Notes: generated by a model from the sequence alone, not told the origin. A DNA stretch of 64,000 bases from an uncultured Clostridia bacterium (GCA_934278995.1 CAKQWM010000008.1:31912-95911); one strand, 5' to 3'. Shown: positions 50,960-60,642, counted from the first letter of the stretch. A program made the numbers and translations.

Positions 50960-51288
50960 CGATAGAAAACGTTTGCCGTGTTTTATCGGCGGAAAAAATC
51001 AATATTGTTGATGAAACGAGAGAACTTTCTACCGGTTACGCGGGGGACTTGTTGAGTTTCGTTATGGGAAGGGCGCCCGCGGATTGCGTTTGGTTTACCG
51101 TTATGACCAACGTAAACGTATGCGCCGTTGCCGCTTTGGCTGAAATAGGGCTTGTCGCTTTGTGCGAAGGTTCCGAGCCTATGCCCGGATTTACGGAAAA
51201 AGCAAAAGAACAGAACATAAACGTAATAAAAACCGACTTTGATATCTATACCGCAATAAAAAGGGTTCTCGATGAAGGTAACTTATGA
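50956..51288 (+). CDS. DRTGG-like domain protein (second)
   Basis: A 110-residue paralogue of the protein at 48915-49262 in size and layout, with LLSFVMGRAPADCVWFTV in the middle and CEGSEPMPGFTEKAKEQNI near the end. It overlaps the HydS-like gene by four bases and the PHP gene by 17, indicating tight coupling. Function unknown. Confidence 0.72.
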   Translation: MTIENVCRVLSAEKINIVDETRELSTGYAGDLLSFVMGRAPADCVWFTVMTNVNVCAVAALAEIGLVALCEGSEPMPGFTEKAKEQNINVIKTDFDIYTAIKRVLDEGNL

Positions 51289-51958
51289 CCTCCACGTGCA
51301 TAGCGGATTGTCGCCGTGCGCGGAAAAGGACATGACTCCCTGTAACATCGTCGGTTTTGCTAAATTGAACGGTCTCGATATGGTTGCGGTTTCGGATCAC
51401 AACTCGATTTTAAACGTAAAAACCGCTTTGAAGGCGGGCGAATTTTACGGCGTAACGGTCGTTCCCGCAATGGAACTTCAAACCGCCGAAGACGTTCACG
51501 TTCTGTGCTTGTTTCCCACTTTTGAAACACTCGAAGCGTTTTACGGGAGTATTGAATTTTACGAAATAGAAAATCGTCCCGATATTTTCGGTCATCAGTT
51601 CGTATATAACGAAGAAGACGAAATAACGGGTGAAGAAAAAAGGCTTTTATTGAACGGCTCTATGGTATCCTGTTCGGAGGTTTACGCGCTTGCCGATTCT
51701 TTCGGCGGTATAGCGATACCCGCGCACGTCGATAGGGAAGAAAACGGTATGGTTGCGGTTTTAGGCGCCGTAACGGAAGAATTTACCGCCGTGGAACTTT
51801 CGTTAAAGGCGACGGAAGAACAAATAGCCTTTTATAAACGGAACTATAAAGTCATAATCGATTCGGACGCTCACACGCTCGAAGAGATGTCTTCGGGAAA
51901 CACTTTGGAGTTGCCCGAAATAAGCGCGGAAGCGCTCATAAAATATCTGAAAAAATGA
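51272..51958 (+). CDS. PHP-domain metal-dependent phosphoesterase
   Basis: A 228-residue PHP protein with metal ligands in DLHVHSGLSPC (HxH), VSDHNS, IPAHVDRE and IDSDAHT. Family members hydrolyse phosphoesters such as phosphorylated signals or nucleotides, but the substrate here is unknown. PHP genes are recurrent companions of [FeFe] hydrogenase clusters in Clostridia. It overlaps both neighbours, so it belongs to the same translational unit. Confidence 0.9.
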   Translation: MKVTYDLHVHSGLSPCAEKDMTPCNIVGFAKLNGLDMVAVSDHNSILNVKTALKAGEFYGVTVVPAMELQTAEDVHVLCLFPTFETLEAFYGSIEFYEIENRPDIFGHQFVYNEEDEITGEEKRLLLNGSMVSCSEVYALADSFGGIAIPAHVDREENGMVAVLGAVTEEFTAVELSLKATEEQIAFYKRNYKVIIDSDAHTLEEMSSGNTLELPEISAEALIKYLKK

Positions 51959-52503
51959 GAGAACTATCGCTTAACGTTTTGGATATTGCCGAAAATTCTT
52001 TCAAGGCAAAAGCAAAAACGGTGGAAATATCGATAATTCAGAAAGATAATTTATTGACGATAATCGTTAAAGACGACGGAATCGGAATGGACGGGGACTT
52101 TCTGAAAAGAGTAACGGATCCTTTCACGACGACGCGGACGACGAGGAAAGTCGGTATGGGAATCCCTCTTTTCAAAATGGTTGCTCAGCAGAGCGGAGGA
52201 ACTTTCGGAATCGAATCAAAAGTAGGAAAGGGGACTACCGTTACCGCTACTTTTCAGATCGATAACGTTGACAGACCGCCACTCGGCGACGTAGCCGAAA
52301 CGATGACGTCGATAATTGCAAACTTAGGAGAAGCGAGGCTTATTTTTAACTTTTCGGCTTTCGGCGAAGTTTTTACGCTCGATACCGACGAGGTAAAAAA
52401 AGAACTCGGAGAAATTCCGATAAACGCGCCTGAAATTTTAGTGTTTCTGCGCGATATGATAAACGAAAATATTAAAACTAATTGTAGAGGTGTTTCATTA
52501 TGA
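51955..52503 (+). CDS. Histidine-kinase-like HATPase protein
   Basis: A 182-residue protein with an ATP-binding GHKL domain: LDIAENSFKAKAKTVEISI is the N-box, DDGIGMD is G1 and KVGMGIPLF is G2. A C-terminal 60-residue extension follows, but there is no dimerisation/phosphoacceptor domain. It overlaps the PHP and hndB genes by four bases each. Likely a regulatory ATPase of the same module as the HATPase at 49264. Confidence 0.85.
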   Translation: MRELSLNVLDIAENSFKAKAKTVEISIIQKDNLLTIIVKDDGIGMDGDFLKRVTDPFTTTRTTRKVGMGIPLFKMVAQQSGGTFGIESKVGKGTTVTATFQIDNVDRPPLGDVAETMTSIIANLGEARLIFNFSAFGEVFTLDTDEVKKELGEIPINAPEILVFLRDMINENIKTNCRGVSL

Positions 52504-52871
52504 AAAGCATAGCCGACATCAAGGCGATCAGAGAGAAGATGCAATCCGAAATCATCATGAGAGACAACAAAGACTGTGATGAAATCAGGGTTGTGGTAGG
52601 CATGGCAACTTGCGGTATATCCGCGGGCGCAAGACCTGTTTTCAATACTTTTGTTGACGAAGTTTTGAAAAGAAATTTAAAGAACGTTAAAATTTCGAGG
52701 ACAGGTTGCCTCGGTATGTGCAAATTGGAGCCTATCGTGGAAGTTTACGTCCCCAACAGGGAAAAGGTAACTTATTGCCACGTTGACGCGGAAAAGGCGG
52801 TTAACATAGTGGTAAATCATCTTGTAAACGGCAACGTATGCACCGACTACTTGGTTTCAAGCGAAGAATAA
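52500..52871 (+). CDS. hndB: HndB-like thioredoxin-fold [2Fe-2S] protein
   Basis: A 123-residue protein with the cysteine pattern of thioredoxin-like [2Fe-2S] ferredoxins: MATCGISAGARPV and SRTGCLGMCKLEPIVEV. It matches HndB of the NADP-reducing hydrogenase and the N-terminal part of NuoF-type subunits. An AGAGGTG site precedes the ATG. It resumes the structural part of the hydrogenase operon, 15 bases before hndC. Confidence 0.88.
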   Translation: MKSIADIKAIREKMQSEIIMRDNKDCDEIRVVVGMATCGISAGARPVFNTFVDEVLKRNLKNVKISRTGCLGMCKLEPIVEVYVPNREKVTYCHVDAEKAVNIVVNHLVNGNVCTDYLVSSEE

Positions 52872-52886
52872 ACGAGGTAATATATT

Positions 52887-54701
52887 ATGTACAGAAGTCA
52901 CGTTTTAGTATGCGGAGGCACCGGTTGCCATTCCAACAACAGCGCTAAAATTTTAGAAGAGTTTAACGCGCAAATCAAGGCTAACGGCTTAGAGAGCGAC
53001 GTTATGACCGTTCAGACCGGTTGTTTCGGTCTTTGCGCGGTAGGTCCCGTCGTAATCGTTTATCCCGAAGGCGCGTTTTACTGTAAAATCAAAGTCGAAG
53101 ACGTAAAAGAAATCGTCGAAGAACACCTCGTTAAAGGGCGTATCGTAGAAAGATTGTTACATAAAGACGACCATGCGGACGCAAATCACAAAGTTTCCGC
53201 TCTTTCGGAAACCAACTTCTATAAAAAACAAACCCGTGTGGCGTTAAGAAACTGTGGCGTCATCGATCCCGAAAACATTGACGAATACATCGCTTACGAC
53301 GGGTATCAGGCACTTATAAAAGTGCTTACCTCGATGTCGCAGCAGGAAGTTATAGACGTCGTTTTAAAGTCCGGTCTGAGAGGACGCGGAGGCGCGGGCT
53401 TCCCGACGGGCAGAAAATGGCAGTTTACAAAAGACGCCCCCGGCGACGAAAAATTCGTTTGCTGTAACGCAGACGAAGGCGATCCCGGCGCTTTCATGGA
53501 CAGATCCATTCTCGAAGGCGATCCTCACGCCGTAATAGAAGCCATGACCATAGCGGCTTACGCTATAGGCGCTCACCAGGGTTACGTTTACGTACGCGCG
53601 GAATACCCCATCGCGGTACACAGACTTCAGGTTGCCATAAAGCAAGCCGAAGAATACGGTTTGCTCGGCGACGATATTTTGGGTACGGGTTTCAAGTTTA
53701 ATCTCGGCGTACGTTTAGGCGCGGGCGCCTTCGTATGCGGTGAAGAAACCGCTTTAATGACCTCGATAGAAGGTAAACGCGGCGAACCCCGTCCTCGTCC
53801 TCCTTTCCCCGCAATCAAAGGTTTGTTCGGAAAGCCCACTTTACTTAACAACGTCGAAACTTACGCGAACGTTTGCCAGATTATTCTTAAAGGCGCCGAC
53901 TGGTTTGCTTCCATGGGTACCGAAAAGAGTAAAGGAACCAAGGTTTTCGCTCTCGGCGGTAAAATTACGAACACCGGCTTAGTGGAAATCCCTATGGGTA
54001 CGACGCTTCGCACCGTTATAGAAGATATCGGAGGAGGCATTCCTCACGGCAAAAAATTCAAGGCGGCTCAGACGGGCGGTCCTTCCGGCGGTTGTATCCC
54101 CGCCGAACATCTCGATATCCCCATCGATTACGACAATCTTATTTCCATCGGTTCGATGATGGGTTCGGGCGGGCTTATCGTAATGGACGAAGACAACTGT
54201 ATGGTAGATATAGCAAAATTCTTCCTCGAATTTACGGTTGACGAATCCTGCGGTAAATGTACCCCTTGCCGTATAGGCAATAAACGTCTGCTCGAACTTC
54301 TGACCAAAGTTACCGACGGCACCGCAACGATGGAAGACCTCGACAAGATGGAAAAACTTTGCTACTACATCAAAGCCAACTCTCTTTGCGGACTCGGTCA
54401 GACGGCTCCCAACCCCGTTTTATCCACTCTCCGTTATTTCAGAGACGAATATATCGCTCACGTAGTCGATAAGACTTGCCCCGCGGGCGTATGCAAAAAA
54501 CTTCTGAACTTTACCATCGATAAAGACAAATGTATCGGTTGCGGTATGTGCGCGAGAAATTGCCCCGCAAGCGCGATTACGAGGACCGATTACGTCGCTC
54601 CTTCTCACAAACTCGCTTCTTTTGCGATCGACAGTGAAAAATGCGTAAAATGCGGAGCCTGCATGCAGGGTTGTAAGTTCGGCGCAATAAGCAAAGGTTA
54701 A
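52887..54701 (+). CDS. hndC: NuoF/HndC-like diaphorase subunit of hydrogenase
   Basis: A 604-residue flavoprotein. N-terminal CGGTGCHSNN and TGCFGLCAVGP bind [2Fe-2S]; RGRGGAGFPTGRKW and VCGEETALMTSIEG form the FMN/NAD(P)H sites; CGKCTPCRIG binds [4Fe-4S]; two ferredoxin motifs (CIGCGMCARNCP, CVKCGACMQGCK) end the protein. It exchanges electrons with NAD(P)H and, in bifurcating relatives, with ferredoxin. Corresponds to HydB of T. maritima. Confidence 0.96.
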   Translation: MYRSHVLVCGGTGCHSNNSAKILEEFNAQIKANGLESDVMTVQTGCFGLCAVGPVVIVYPEGAFYCKIKVEDVKEIVEEHLVKGRIVERLLHKDDHADANHKVSALSETNFYKKQTRVALRNCGVIDPENIDEYIAYDGYQALIKVLTSMSQQEVIDVVLKSGLRGRGGAGFPTGRKWQFTKDAPGDEKFVCCNADEGDPGAFMDRSILEGDPHAVIEAMTIAAYAIGAHQGYVYVRAEYPIAVHRLQVAIKQAEEYGLLGDDILGTGFKFNLGVRLGAGAFVCGEETALMTSIEGKRGEPRPRPPFPAIKGLFGKPTLLNNVETYANVCQIILKGADWFASMGTEKSKGTKVFALGGKITNTGLVEIPMGTTLRTVIEDIGGGIPHGKKFKAAQTGGPSGGCIPAEHLDIPIDYDNLISIGSMMGSGGLIVMDEDNCMVDIAKFFLEFTVDESCGKCTPCRIGNKRLLELLTKVTDGTATMEDLDKMEKLCYYIKANSLCGLGQTAPNPVLSTLRYFRDEYIAHVVDKTCPAGVCKKLLNFTIDKDKCIGCGMCARNCPASAITRTDYVAPSHKLASFAIDSEKCVKCGACMQGCKFGAISKG

Positions 54702-54713
54702 CAGGTGATGATT

Positions 54714-56447
54714 ATGATAAATTTAAAGATTAACAATATTCCCGTAAGCGTTCCCGAAGGAACTACTATTTTAGAAGCCGCTCAGAAAGCAGGCATCAGA
54801 ATACCTACTCTTTGCTACATGAAAGAAATCAACGCTATCGGCGCTTGCCGTATCTGCGTGGTTGAAGTCAAGGGGGCAAGAGGTTTTGCCGCCGCGTGCG
54901 TATATCCCGTTGCCGAAGGTATGGAAGTCTTTACCGATACGCCTAAAATTCGTGAATCGAGAAAGACCACTTTGGAACTTATTTTGTCCGACCATAAAAA
55001 AGAATGTTTGTCCTGCGACAGAAACCTCCATTGCGAACTTCAGTCGCTCGCTTACGAATACGGTTGCGACGCTTCGTTTTATCACGGCGTCGAAAACAAA
55101 TACGAACCCGATTATTCCACCGATTACCTCGTGAGAGATAACGAAAAGTGTATTCTTTGCAGAAGATGCGTCGCCGTTTGCAACAAAGTTCAGCATTGCG
55201 GCGTCATCAACGCTTTAAACCGCGGGTTTGCAACCCACGTCGGACAGGCTTTTGAAGATACTTTAGCCGAAACCGCCTGTTCTGGTTGCGGTCAATGCAT
55301 CAACGTTTGTCCTACCGGCGCTTTAACCGAAAAGAGCGAAATCGATAAAGTTCTTACGGCTATAGCCGATCCCGACAAGGTCGTCATAGCGGGCGTTGCT
55401 CCTTCCGTAAGAGCGGGTTTGGGCGAAGAATTCGGTTACCCCATCGGCACTAACGTGGAAGGTAAGATGGTTCAGGCGATGAAGATGCTTCATTTCGACA
55501 AAGTTTTCGACGTAAACGTTACGGCGGATCTTACCATTTTAGAAGAAGCGAACGAACTTGTCGAAAGAATCAGCGACGGCGGAACACTCCCTATGATTAC
55601 GAGTTGTTCACCCGGTTGGGTTAGATTTTTAGAATACTATTACCCCGCTTTAATTCCAAATTTATCTACTTGCAAATCTCCGCAACAGATGTTCGGCGCG
55701 ATAGTGAAAACTTATTACGCGAAGAAGATGAACATCGATCCCGAAAACATTTTCGTAGTGTCGGTAATGCCTTGCGTCGCCAAAAAGTTTGAAAAAACCC
55801 GCGCCGACGAGGCGGCTTCGGGATATCCCGATATCGACGCGGCGATAACGAGCAGGGAACTTGCGAGAATGATTAAACGCGCGGGCATTTTATTCAACGA
55901 TATTCCCGACGGAACGTTTGATAATCCTTTGGGCGAATACACCGGCGCGGGCGTAATTTTCGGCGCGACGGGCGGCGTTATGGAAGCGGCGCTTCGTACC
56001 GCAGTGGAAACTCTGACGGGTAAAGAACTCAAAAACCCCGAATTTACCGAGGTAAGAGGCACCAAAGGTATAAAAGAGGCAACGTATAAGGTCGGTAAAC
56101 TCGAAGTTAAAGTTGCCGTCGCATCAGGTCTTGAAAACGCGAGAGTATTATGCGACCAGATTAAAAACGGTACGTCGCCGTATCAGTTTATCGAAATCAT
56201 GGCATGCCCCGGCGGTTGCGTAAACGGCGGCGGTCAACCCATTGTTGACGCTTATACGAGAAGAACCGTTGACGTACAGGCTTTAAGAGCGAAAGTTTTA
56301 TACGATATCGATAAGGAAACACCGTTAAGAAAGAGCCACGAAAGCCCCGTTTGCAAGGCTATCTACGGCGAATACTTAGGCAAACCCGGTAGTCACGAAG
56401 CGCACGAAGTATTGCATACTACTTACGTTGCGAGAAAAAAATACTGA
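54714..56447 (+). CDS. hndD: Catalytic [FeFe] hydrogenase subunit (HndD/HydA)
   Basis: About 577 residues with the M3-type modular plan: an N-terminal [2Fe-2S] domain (CYMKEINAIGACRIC), a His-ligated cluster (HKKECLSC), two [4Fe-4S] motifs (CILCRRCVAVCN, CSGCGQCINVCP) and the H-cluster domain with L1 TSCSPGW, L2 MPCVAKKFE and L3 MACPGGCVNGGGQ. It evolves or takes up H2, probably coupled to NADH and ferredoxin with HndABC. ATG 54714 is favoured by AGGTGAT just upstream, but GTG 54705 or ATG 54708 are possible. A terminator follows. Confidence 0.96.
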   Translation: MINLKINNIPVSVPEGTTILEAAQKAGIRIPTLCYMKEINAIGACRICVVEVKGARGFAAACVYPVAEGMEVFTDTPKIRESRKTTLELILSDHKKECLSCDRNLHCELQSLAYEYGCDASFYHGVENKYEPDYSTDYLVRDNEKCILCRRCVAVCNKVQHCGVINALNRGFATHVGQAFEDTLAETACSGCGQCINVCPTGALTEKSEIDKVLTAIADPDKVVIAGVAPSVRAGLGEEFGYPIGTNVEGKMVQAMKMLHFDKVFDVNVTADLTILEEANELVERISDGGTLPMITSCSPGWVRFLEYYYPALIPNLSTCKSPQQMFGAIVKTYYAKKMNIDPENIFVVSVMPCVAKKFEKTRADEAASGYPDIDAAITSRELARMIKRAGILFNDIPDGTFDNPLGEYTGAGVIFGATGGVMEAALRTAVETLTGKELKNPEFTEVRGTKGIKEATYKVGKLEVKVAVASGLENARVLCDQIKNGTSPYQFIEIMACPGGCVNGGGQPIVDAYTRRTVDVQALRAKVLYDIDKETPLRKSHESPVCKAIYGEYLGKPGSHEAHEVLHTTYVARKKY

Positions 56448-56474
56448 TTTTTGCGTAATAATACGATTAGTTTT

Positions 56475-56505
56475 AACGCGTCCGTTTGTGCGGGCGCGTT
56501 TCTTT
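56475..56505 (+). terminator. Terminator of the hydrogenase operon
   Basis: AACGCGTCCG and CGGGCGCGTT pair over TTTGTG (one T-G pair), followed by TCTTT, 28 bases after the hndD stop. Confidence 0.75.
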
Positions 56506-56558
56506 ACGCGTTTATCGGTAACAACACGATTTATTCGGTTGTTTAAGGATATTTGTGT

Positions 56559-56587
56559 TGACATCAAGGGTACCTTATGATATACTT
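56559..56587 (+). promoter_or_regulatory. Promoter of the YwaF-ABC operon
   Basis: TTGACA (56559-56564), 17 bases, TATACT (56582-56587) with TGA before it (extended -10). Confidence 0.85.
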
Positions 56588-56758
56588 ATGTCGAAAATTT
56601 ATGTATTTTGTAAAATTTTATATAATATTTTAAATATTCTCAAACGAAACGCACGTTGAAAAAATACATAAAGCGGTTGTGTTTATCGGCTTTACGTTTT
56701 GCCGATAATCAAAAAAGGTTCATAAATCCAAGAAATAAACGCATTTTCGGAAAACATT

Positions 56759-58987
56759 ATGATATTTTTGTATTACGCCGTCGGCGCGGTAATTGCGCTC
56801 GCGGTGGTTTTTGGCGGTTTTTTAATCGGCAAAAAAATTCCTCTTAAACTTAATAACTACCTTAAATGCCTGTCTTACGCGCTTATAGTTTTGTTTTTCT
56901 TTCGTTTTATGACGGGAAAAGACGCTATTTCCGACGTTAATTACTTCGGCGCGATACCCGCGCTGAACGCGAAATGGAAGGTCGTTTTGGGTTTTTTTGA
57001 GGTTTGGCTTTCGTATTCCGTCGTTTTACTTGCGATTTTGGCGCCGTTTTTCAACTTTAAAACTTTACCCGCTTTGGTTGCGTTTTTCGGATTACCTTCT
57101 TTCATCTTTAATTTTGCGACGCTTTTTAATTTCGCAAACGCAATAGTAGGCGAAAACGCAACTTCGGTATTTAACTACCGTACTTTGCTTCTGGCGCTCG
57201 AAACCTCGTTAGGTCTTGGGTTATGCGTAATCTACACGATAAAAAACCGTAAAAGCGTATTGCTTCGTGGCAAAGAATGGATATATTTTGCTTTTGCGAT
57301 TGCGGGAATGTTATTTGCTTCCGTCGAGCCTTATTATCCGAAAATATTGTTCGATGCGACAAAATATCAGATGAAGCCTATCGATTTGAATTATTATCAT
57401 AGGTTGCTTATATATCCCGCGTTCGTTTTCCCGGTGGTTTTGTATCTGATTTTCTGCAACAAATCCGATCAGACAAAGCGGTTTGCCATGCTGTATTACA
57501 GTTGGGGCGCTCTTATAATGTTTTCGTTCTCGCATAAGTTTGCGGATTTTGCCGGTAATTCGTGGGTAACCTCTTTACCGTTGCACCTTTGTAATACCGC
57601 TTTGTACGTAACGCCGCTGTGTCTTACGTTCAGGCTTAAAAAGTTATTTTACTTTACCTACTTTATCAACGTTTTAGGCGCTTTTTGCGCTATAACCATG
57701 CCCGACACGGGCGACGCTCTGATATTATCGTCGAGTATATGCTTGTTCTATCTGAGTCATTATCAGGCGTTCTTTATGCCCTTGCTTCTCGTAGGGTTAG
57801 GGGAGTTTCGTCGTCCGAGATGGAAAGAGTTTAAGTACAGTATGGTATCGTTCGTCGTGTACTTCGTTCTGATGCTTATCATCAACGCATGGTTTACCAA
57901 CTACAATCCCGACGTAAATTATTTCTTTTTGAACAACGACTTTATTCCCGATAAATTCGGCTCGTTCGGAATGAATCTGTTGCATTTTACGTGGGAATTC
58001 GATATAGGCAATCTTCATTTCAAATTTTACCCGCTGTATCAGTTTTTATTCTTTTTGGTGTATTTCGGCGCGGCGTTCGGCATGTGGTTTTTATACGAAC
58101 TCGGCTATAACGCCGTATCCGGCTGGCAAGACGTCGCAAGACGTAACGAAGTAATCAAAGTTGACAGATTAGCGCTCGAATCGCGTCTTGATGGAAGAAG
58201 TTTAAAGGAACCCGTTTCTATGGAAAACACGAATAAACTTGTATTGAAACATTTTACAAAACGTTACGCCAAATCGTCGGTTTACGCCGTAAAAGACGCA
58301 AATTTAGAGGTCGTCGGCGGTGAAATTTACGGCTTTTTGGGACCTAACGGCGCGGGTAAATCGACGATAATCAAAAGTATCGTAGGTATTCAGACCATAA
58401 CCGACGGCGCTATAGAAGTGTGCGGATACGACGTTGCGTTGCAAAGCGTGGAAGCAAAGATGCAGATCGGTTACGTACCCGACCATTACGCCCTTTACGA
58501 AAAACTTACGGCGCGGGAATATATAAACTATATCGCGGACCTTTACGAAGTGTCGAAAGAGGACAGAGAGGAAAGGCTCAATAAGTATATCAAACTTTTT
58601 GAATTTGAAACGGCTATCGACAATCAGATAAAAACCTATTCGCACGGCATGAAGCAAAAAGTAACCATAATGTCCGCGCTTATTCATAATCCCAAAGTCT
58701 GGATTCTGGACGAGCCTTTGACGGGGCTTGATCCCAACAGTATTTTTCAGGTCAAAGAATGTATGAAACAGCACGCAAAAGAAGGAAACATCGTTTTCTT
58801 TTCAAGCCATATAATCGACGTTGTGGAGCGTATTTGCGATAAAATAGCCATTATAAGAAAAGGTCAGATACAATGCGTCCGTAACGTACGCGATATGGAA
58901 GAAAAAGGCGAGAGCCTCGAAGCCTTCTATATGGAAACCATTAACGGACACGAAGTAGAGCCGGTTATGGTGGAAAAAGGAGCGTAA
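56759..58987 (+). CDS. Fusion of a YwaF/TMEM164-like membrane domain with an ABC transporter ATPase
   Basis: A 742-residue protein. Residues about 1-475 hold roughly a dozen membrane helices; the second half of this part resembles YwaF (TIGR02206), with FSHKFADFAGN, LPLHLCNTALY and LSHYQAFFMPLLL. YwaF is related to TMEM164, for which a Cys/His-dependent acyltransferase activity has been reported, and the HLC and HYQ motifs could be the equivalent residues (inference). Residues about 490-742 are a complete ABC ATPase: Walker A GPNGAGKST, signature YSHGMKQK (variant), Walker B VWILDEP, H-loop SSHI. AAAGGA ahead of Met488 (58220) could allow separate translation of the ATPase. The permease gene follows two bases later. 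Confidence 0.88.
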   Translation: MIFLYYAVGAVIALAVVFGGFLIGKKIPLKLNNYLKCLSYALIVLFFFRFMTGKDAISDVNYFGAIPALNAKWKVVLGFFEVWLSYSVVLLAILAPFFNFKTLPALVAFFGLPSFIFNFATLFNFANAIVGENATSVFNYRTLLLALETSLGLGLCVIYTIKNRKSVLLRGKEWIYFAFAIAGMLFASVEPYYPKILFDATKYQMKPIDLNYYHRLLIYPAFVFPVVLYLIFCNKSDQTKRFAMLYYSWGALIMFSFSHKFADFAGNSWVTSLPLHLCNTALYVTPLCLTFRLKKLFYFTYFINVLGAFCAITMPDTGDALILSSSICLFYLSHYQAFFMPLLLVGLGEFRRPRWKEFKYSMVSFVVYFVLMLIINAWFTNYNPDVNYFFLNNDFIPDKFGSFGMNLLHFTWEFDIGNLHFKFYPLYQFLFFLVYFGAAFGMWFLYELGYNAVSGWQDVARRNEVIKVDRLALESRLDGRSLKEPVSMENTNKLVLKHFTKRYAKSSVYAVKDANLEVVGGEIYGFLGPNGAGKSTIIKSIVGIQTITDGAIEVCGYDVALQSVEAKMQIGYVPDHYALYEKLTAREYINYIADLYEVSKEDREERLNKYIKLFEFETAIDNQIKTYSHGMKQKVTIMSALIHNPKVWILDEPLTGLDPNSIFQVKECMKQHAKEGNIVFFSSHIIDVVERICDKIAIIRKGQIQCVRNVRDMEEKGESLEAFYMETINGHEVEPVMVEKGA
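58204..58222 (+). promoter_or_regulatory. Possible internal ribosome binding site before the ABC domain
   Basis: AAAGGA (58204-58209) lies ten bases before an in-frame ATG (58220-58222) at the boundary between membrane and ATPase domains (MENTNKLVLKHFTKRY). Initiation here would give a free ATPase of 255 residues, the normal size for such subunits. Confidence 0.4.
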
Positions 58988-58989
58988 AA

Positions 58990-60642
58990 ATGACTTCCTT
59001 TTCAAAACTTAAACCGCTCGTTATGATGCAGGTAAAGGACAAACTCGATTTTTCTTTTCTGCAGACCAAAAGGAGCGCTATAATAAAGACGGTAACCACG
59101 ATATTTAAATTCGTTATCGTTACGGGAATATTTTATCTGGGCTTTTTCGTTTGTAATCTGCTTTCGATATTCCGCCCGGCGGGTATTATCCCCGATACCG
59201 TCGTAAACGTAATTTTCGTTATCATACAACTGTTATCGCTTATCACCTGCACGGCGGGGCTTGTAAACGCGCTTTATATGACGGCTGATAACAAGGTATT
59301 ATTGACCTTCCCCGCGTCCTCGACGACGATTTACGAGTCAAAACTTATCGTATATTTTATTTTCGAGCTAAAAAAGAATCTTGCCATAACTTTACCCGTA
59401 TTTTTGGCTTACGGCATCATAAACGGAGCGGTATGGTACTATTATCCCTGGGTAATTCTGTGTTTCGTTCCCGTATCTCTTTTGCCGGTGGCGATGGGCG
59501 CGGTTTTGAGTATTCCCGCCCTCGTGGTTATGACTTTCGTAAGAAATCATAAATGGTTGCAGTTTTTAATGATTTTGCTCGTAACCGCGGCGATAAGTTA
59601 CGCGCTTGTAAAACTTATAGGAAAAATCCCCGAAAACATAAACATAATGGGGCAGTGGGGAACTATTTTTTTAGGAATACAAAACTTTTTGAACGGTTTT
59701 TCGGGCGCGTTTAAGCCCTACTACTTTATAACGAAAATGCTCGTCGGCGGAACGCTGAGAATTTCTTCGACGCTTTTCGGGCTTGACACGATTTATATAA
59801 CTCTCGCGTTTTCGGGTATTCTTGCTTTTTTGACGGGTTTATCCTTTCTGGTTGCCAAACCGCTGTTTATAAAAATGGCGTCAAGACAATTCGAGTTTGA
59901 AAAAGCAATTATTCCGCCCAAAAAAAACAAAACGCACAAAAGAACGCTTTCTCCGTATATCGAAAGCGCCATGATAGAGTTAAGAAGCACCCGCTTTATA
60001 ATTGTAACCCTTATCGGGCTTTTGTTACCCGGCATAGCCATATTTCTTCTGAATAAAATCTATGCCGCAATGAGTACGAATTACGCGGGGCAACTTATGA
60101 CGAAGTCTTTTAACTTCCTCGTAATGCTCATAGTTTCCGTATCGTTCAACAACGAATACGCGACCGTATATTCCAAAGAAGGCGCGGCGCGAAACTTATT
60201 AAAGGTAAGACCTATCGAGCCTATACACGTATTGCTCGGCAGAATATCGATAAGAATAGTTACCGTAATCGCTTCGGTAATAGGTTTGACCGCCGCGTTT
60301 TTAAGCGGTTCAGACGCTTCTAAAGCGGAAATATTACTTATGGGCGTAATCACTACGCTCGTAACGCTCTCTCATCTTTTATGGAGTGCCGAACTCGACG
60401 TAATGCATTCATACAGCGATCAATACGCAACGGTCGGAATGCAGTTCGACAGTCCGAACGAAACCAAAGCCACGATTTTAGGCTTTTTGCTGTCGATACT
60501 CGTAACCTTCGTTTATTATTTCATATCCGACAGGGGAACTATGCACTCGTTAAGGATATTGCTGATATTGTCCTTAATGTTTGCCGGTTTCAGGGCGTAT
60601 ATGTTCTTTATTCGGTCGAAACTCTATTTCGTGGAGAACTGA
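58990..60642 (+). CDS. Putative ABC transporter permease
   Basis: A 550-residue protein with about twelve hydrophobic segments in two halves, separated by a charged cytoplasmic stretch (FEFEKAIIPPKKNKTHKRTLSP, read in parts around residues 297-318). The overall form is that of large ABC-2-type export permeases of unknown substrate. It starts two bases after the ATPase fusion and is followed two bases later by a small anchored protein, so the three genes form an operon and the permease is the likely partner of the fused ATPase. Confidence 0.82.
   Translation: MTSFSKLKPLVMMQVKDKLDFSFLQTKRSAIIKTVTTIFKFVIVTGIFYLGFFVCNLLSIFRPAGIIPDTVVNVIFVIIQLLSLITCTAGLVNALYMTADNKVLLTFPASSTTIYESKLIVYFIFELKKNLAITLPVFLAYGIINGAVWYYYPWVILCFVPVSLLPVAMGAVLSIPALVVMTFVRNHKWLQFLMILLVTAAISYALVKLIGKIPENINIMGQWGTIFLGIQNFLNGFSGAFKPYYFITKMLVGGTLRISSTLFGLDTIYITLAFSGILAFLTGLSFLVAKPLFIKMASRQFEFEKAIIPPKKNKTHKRTLSPYIESAMIELRSTRFIIVTLIGLLLPGIAIFLLNKIYAAMSTNYAGQLMTKSFNFLVMLIVSVSFNNEYATVYSKEGAARNLLKVRPIEPIHVLLGRISIRIVTVIASVIGLTAAFLSGSDASKAEILLMGVITTLVTLSHLLWSAELDVMHSYSDQYATVGMQFDSPNETKATILGFLLSILVTFVYYFISDRGTMHSLRILLILSLMFAGFRAYMFFIRSKLYFVEN

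Larger units (their letters stand above)
56448..56758. other. Spacer between hydrogenase operon and YwaF-ABC operon
   Basis: Contains the hndD terminator (56475-56505), the promoter at 56559-56587 and an AT-rich leader of about 165 bases in which no gene or known riboregulator is recognised. Confidence 0.7.
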
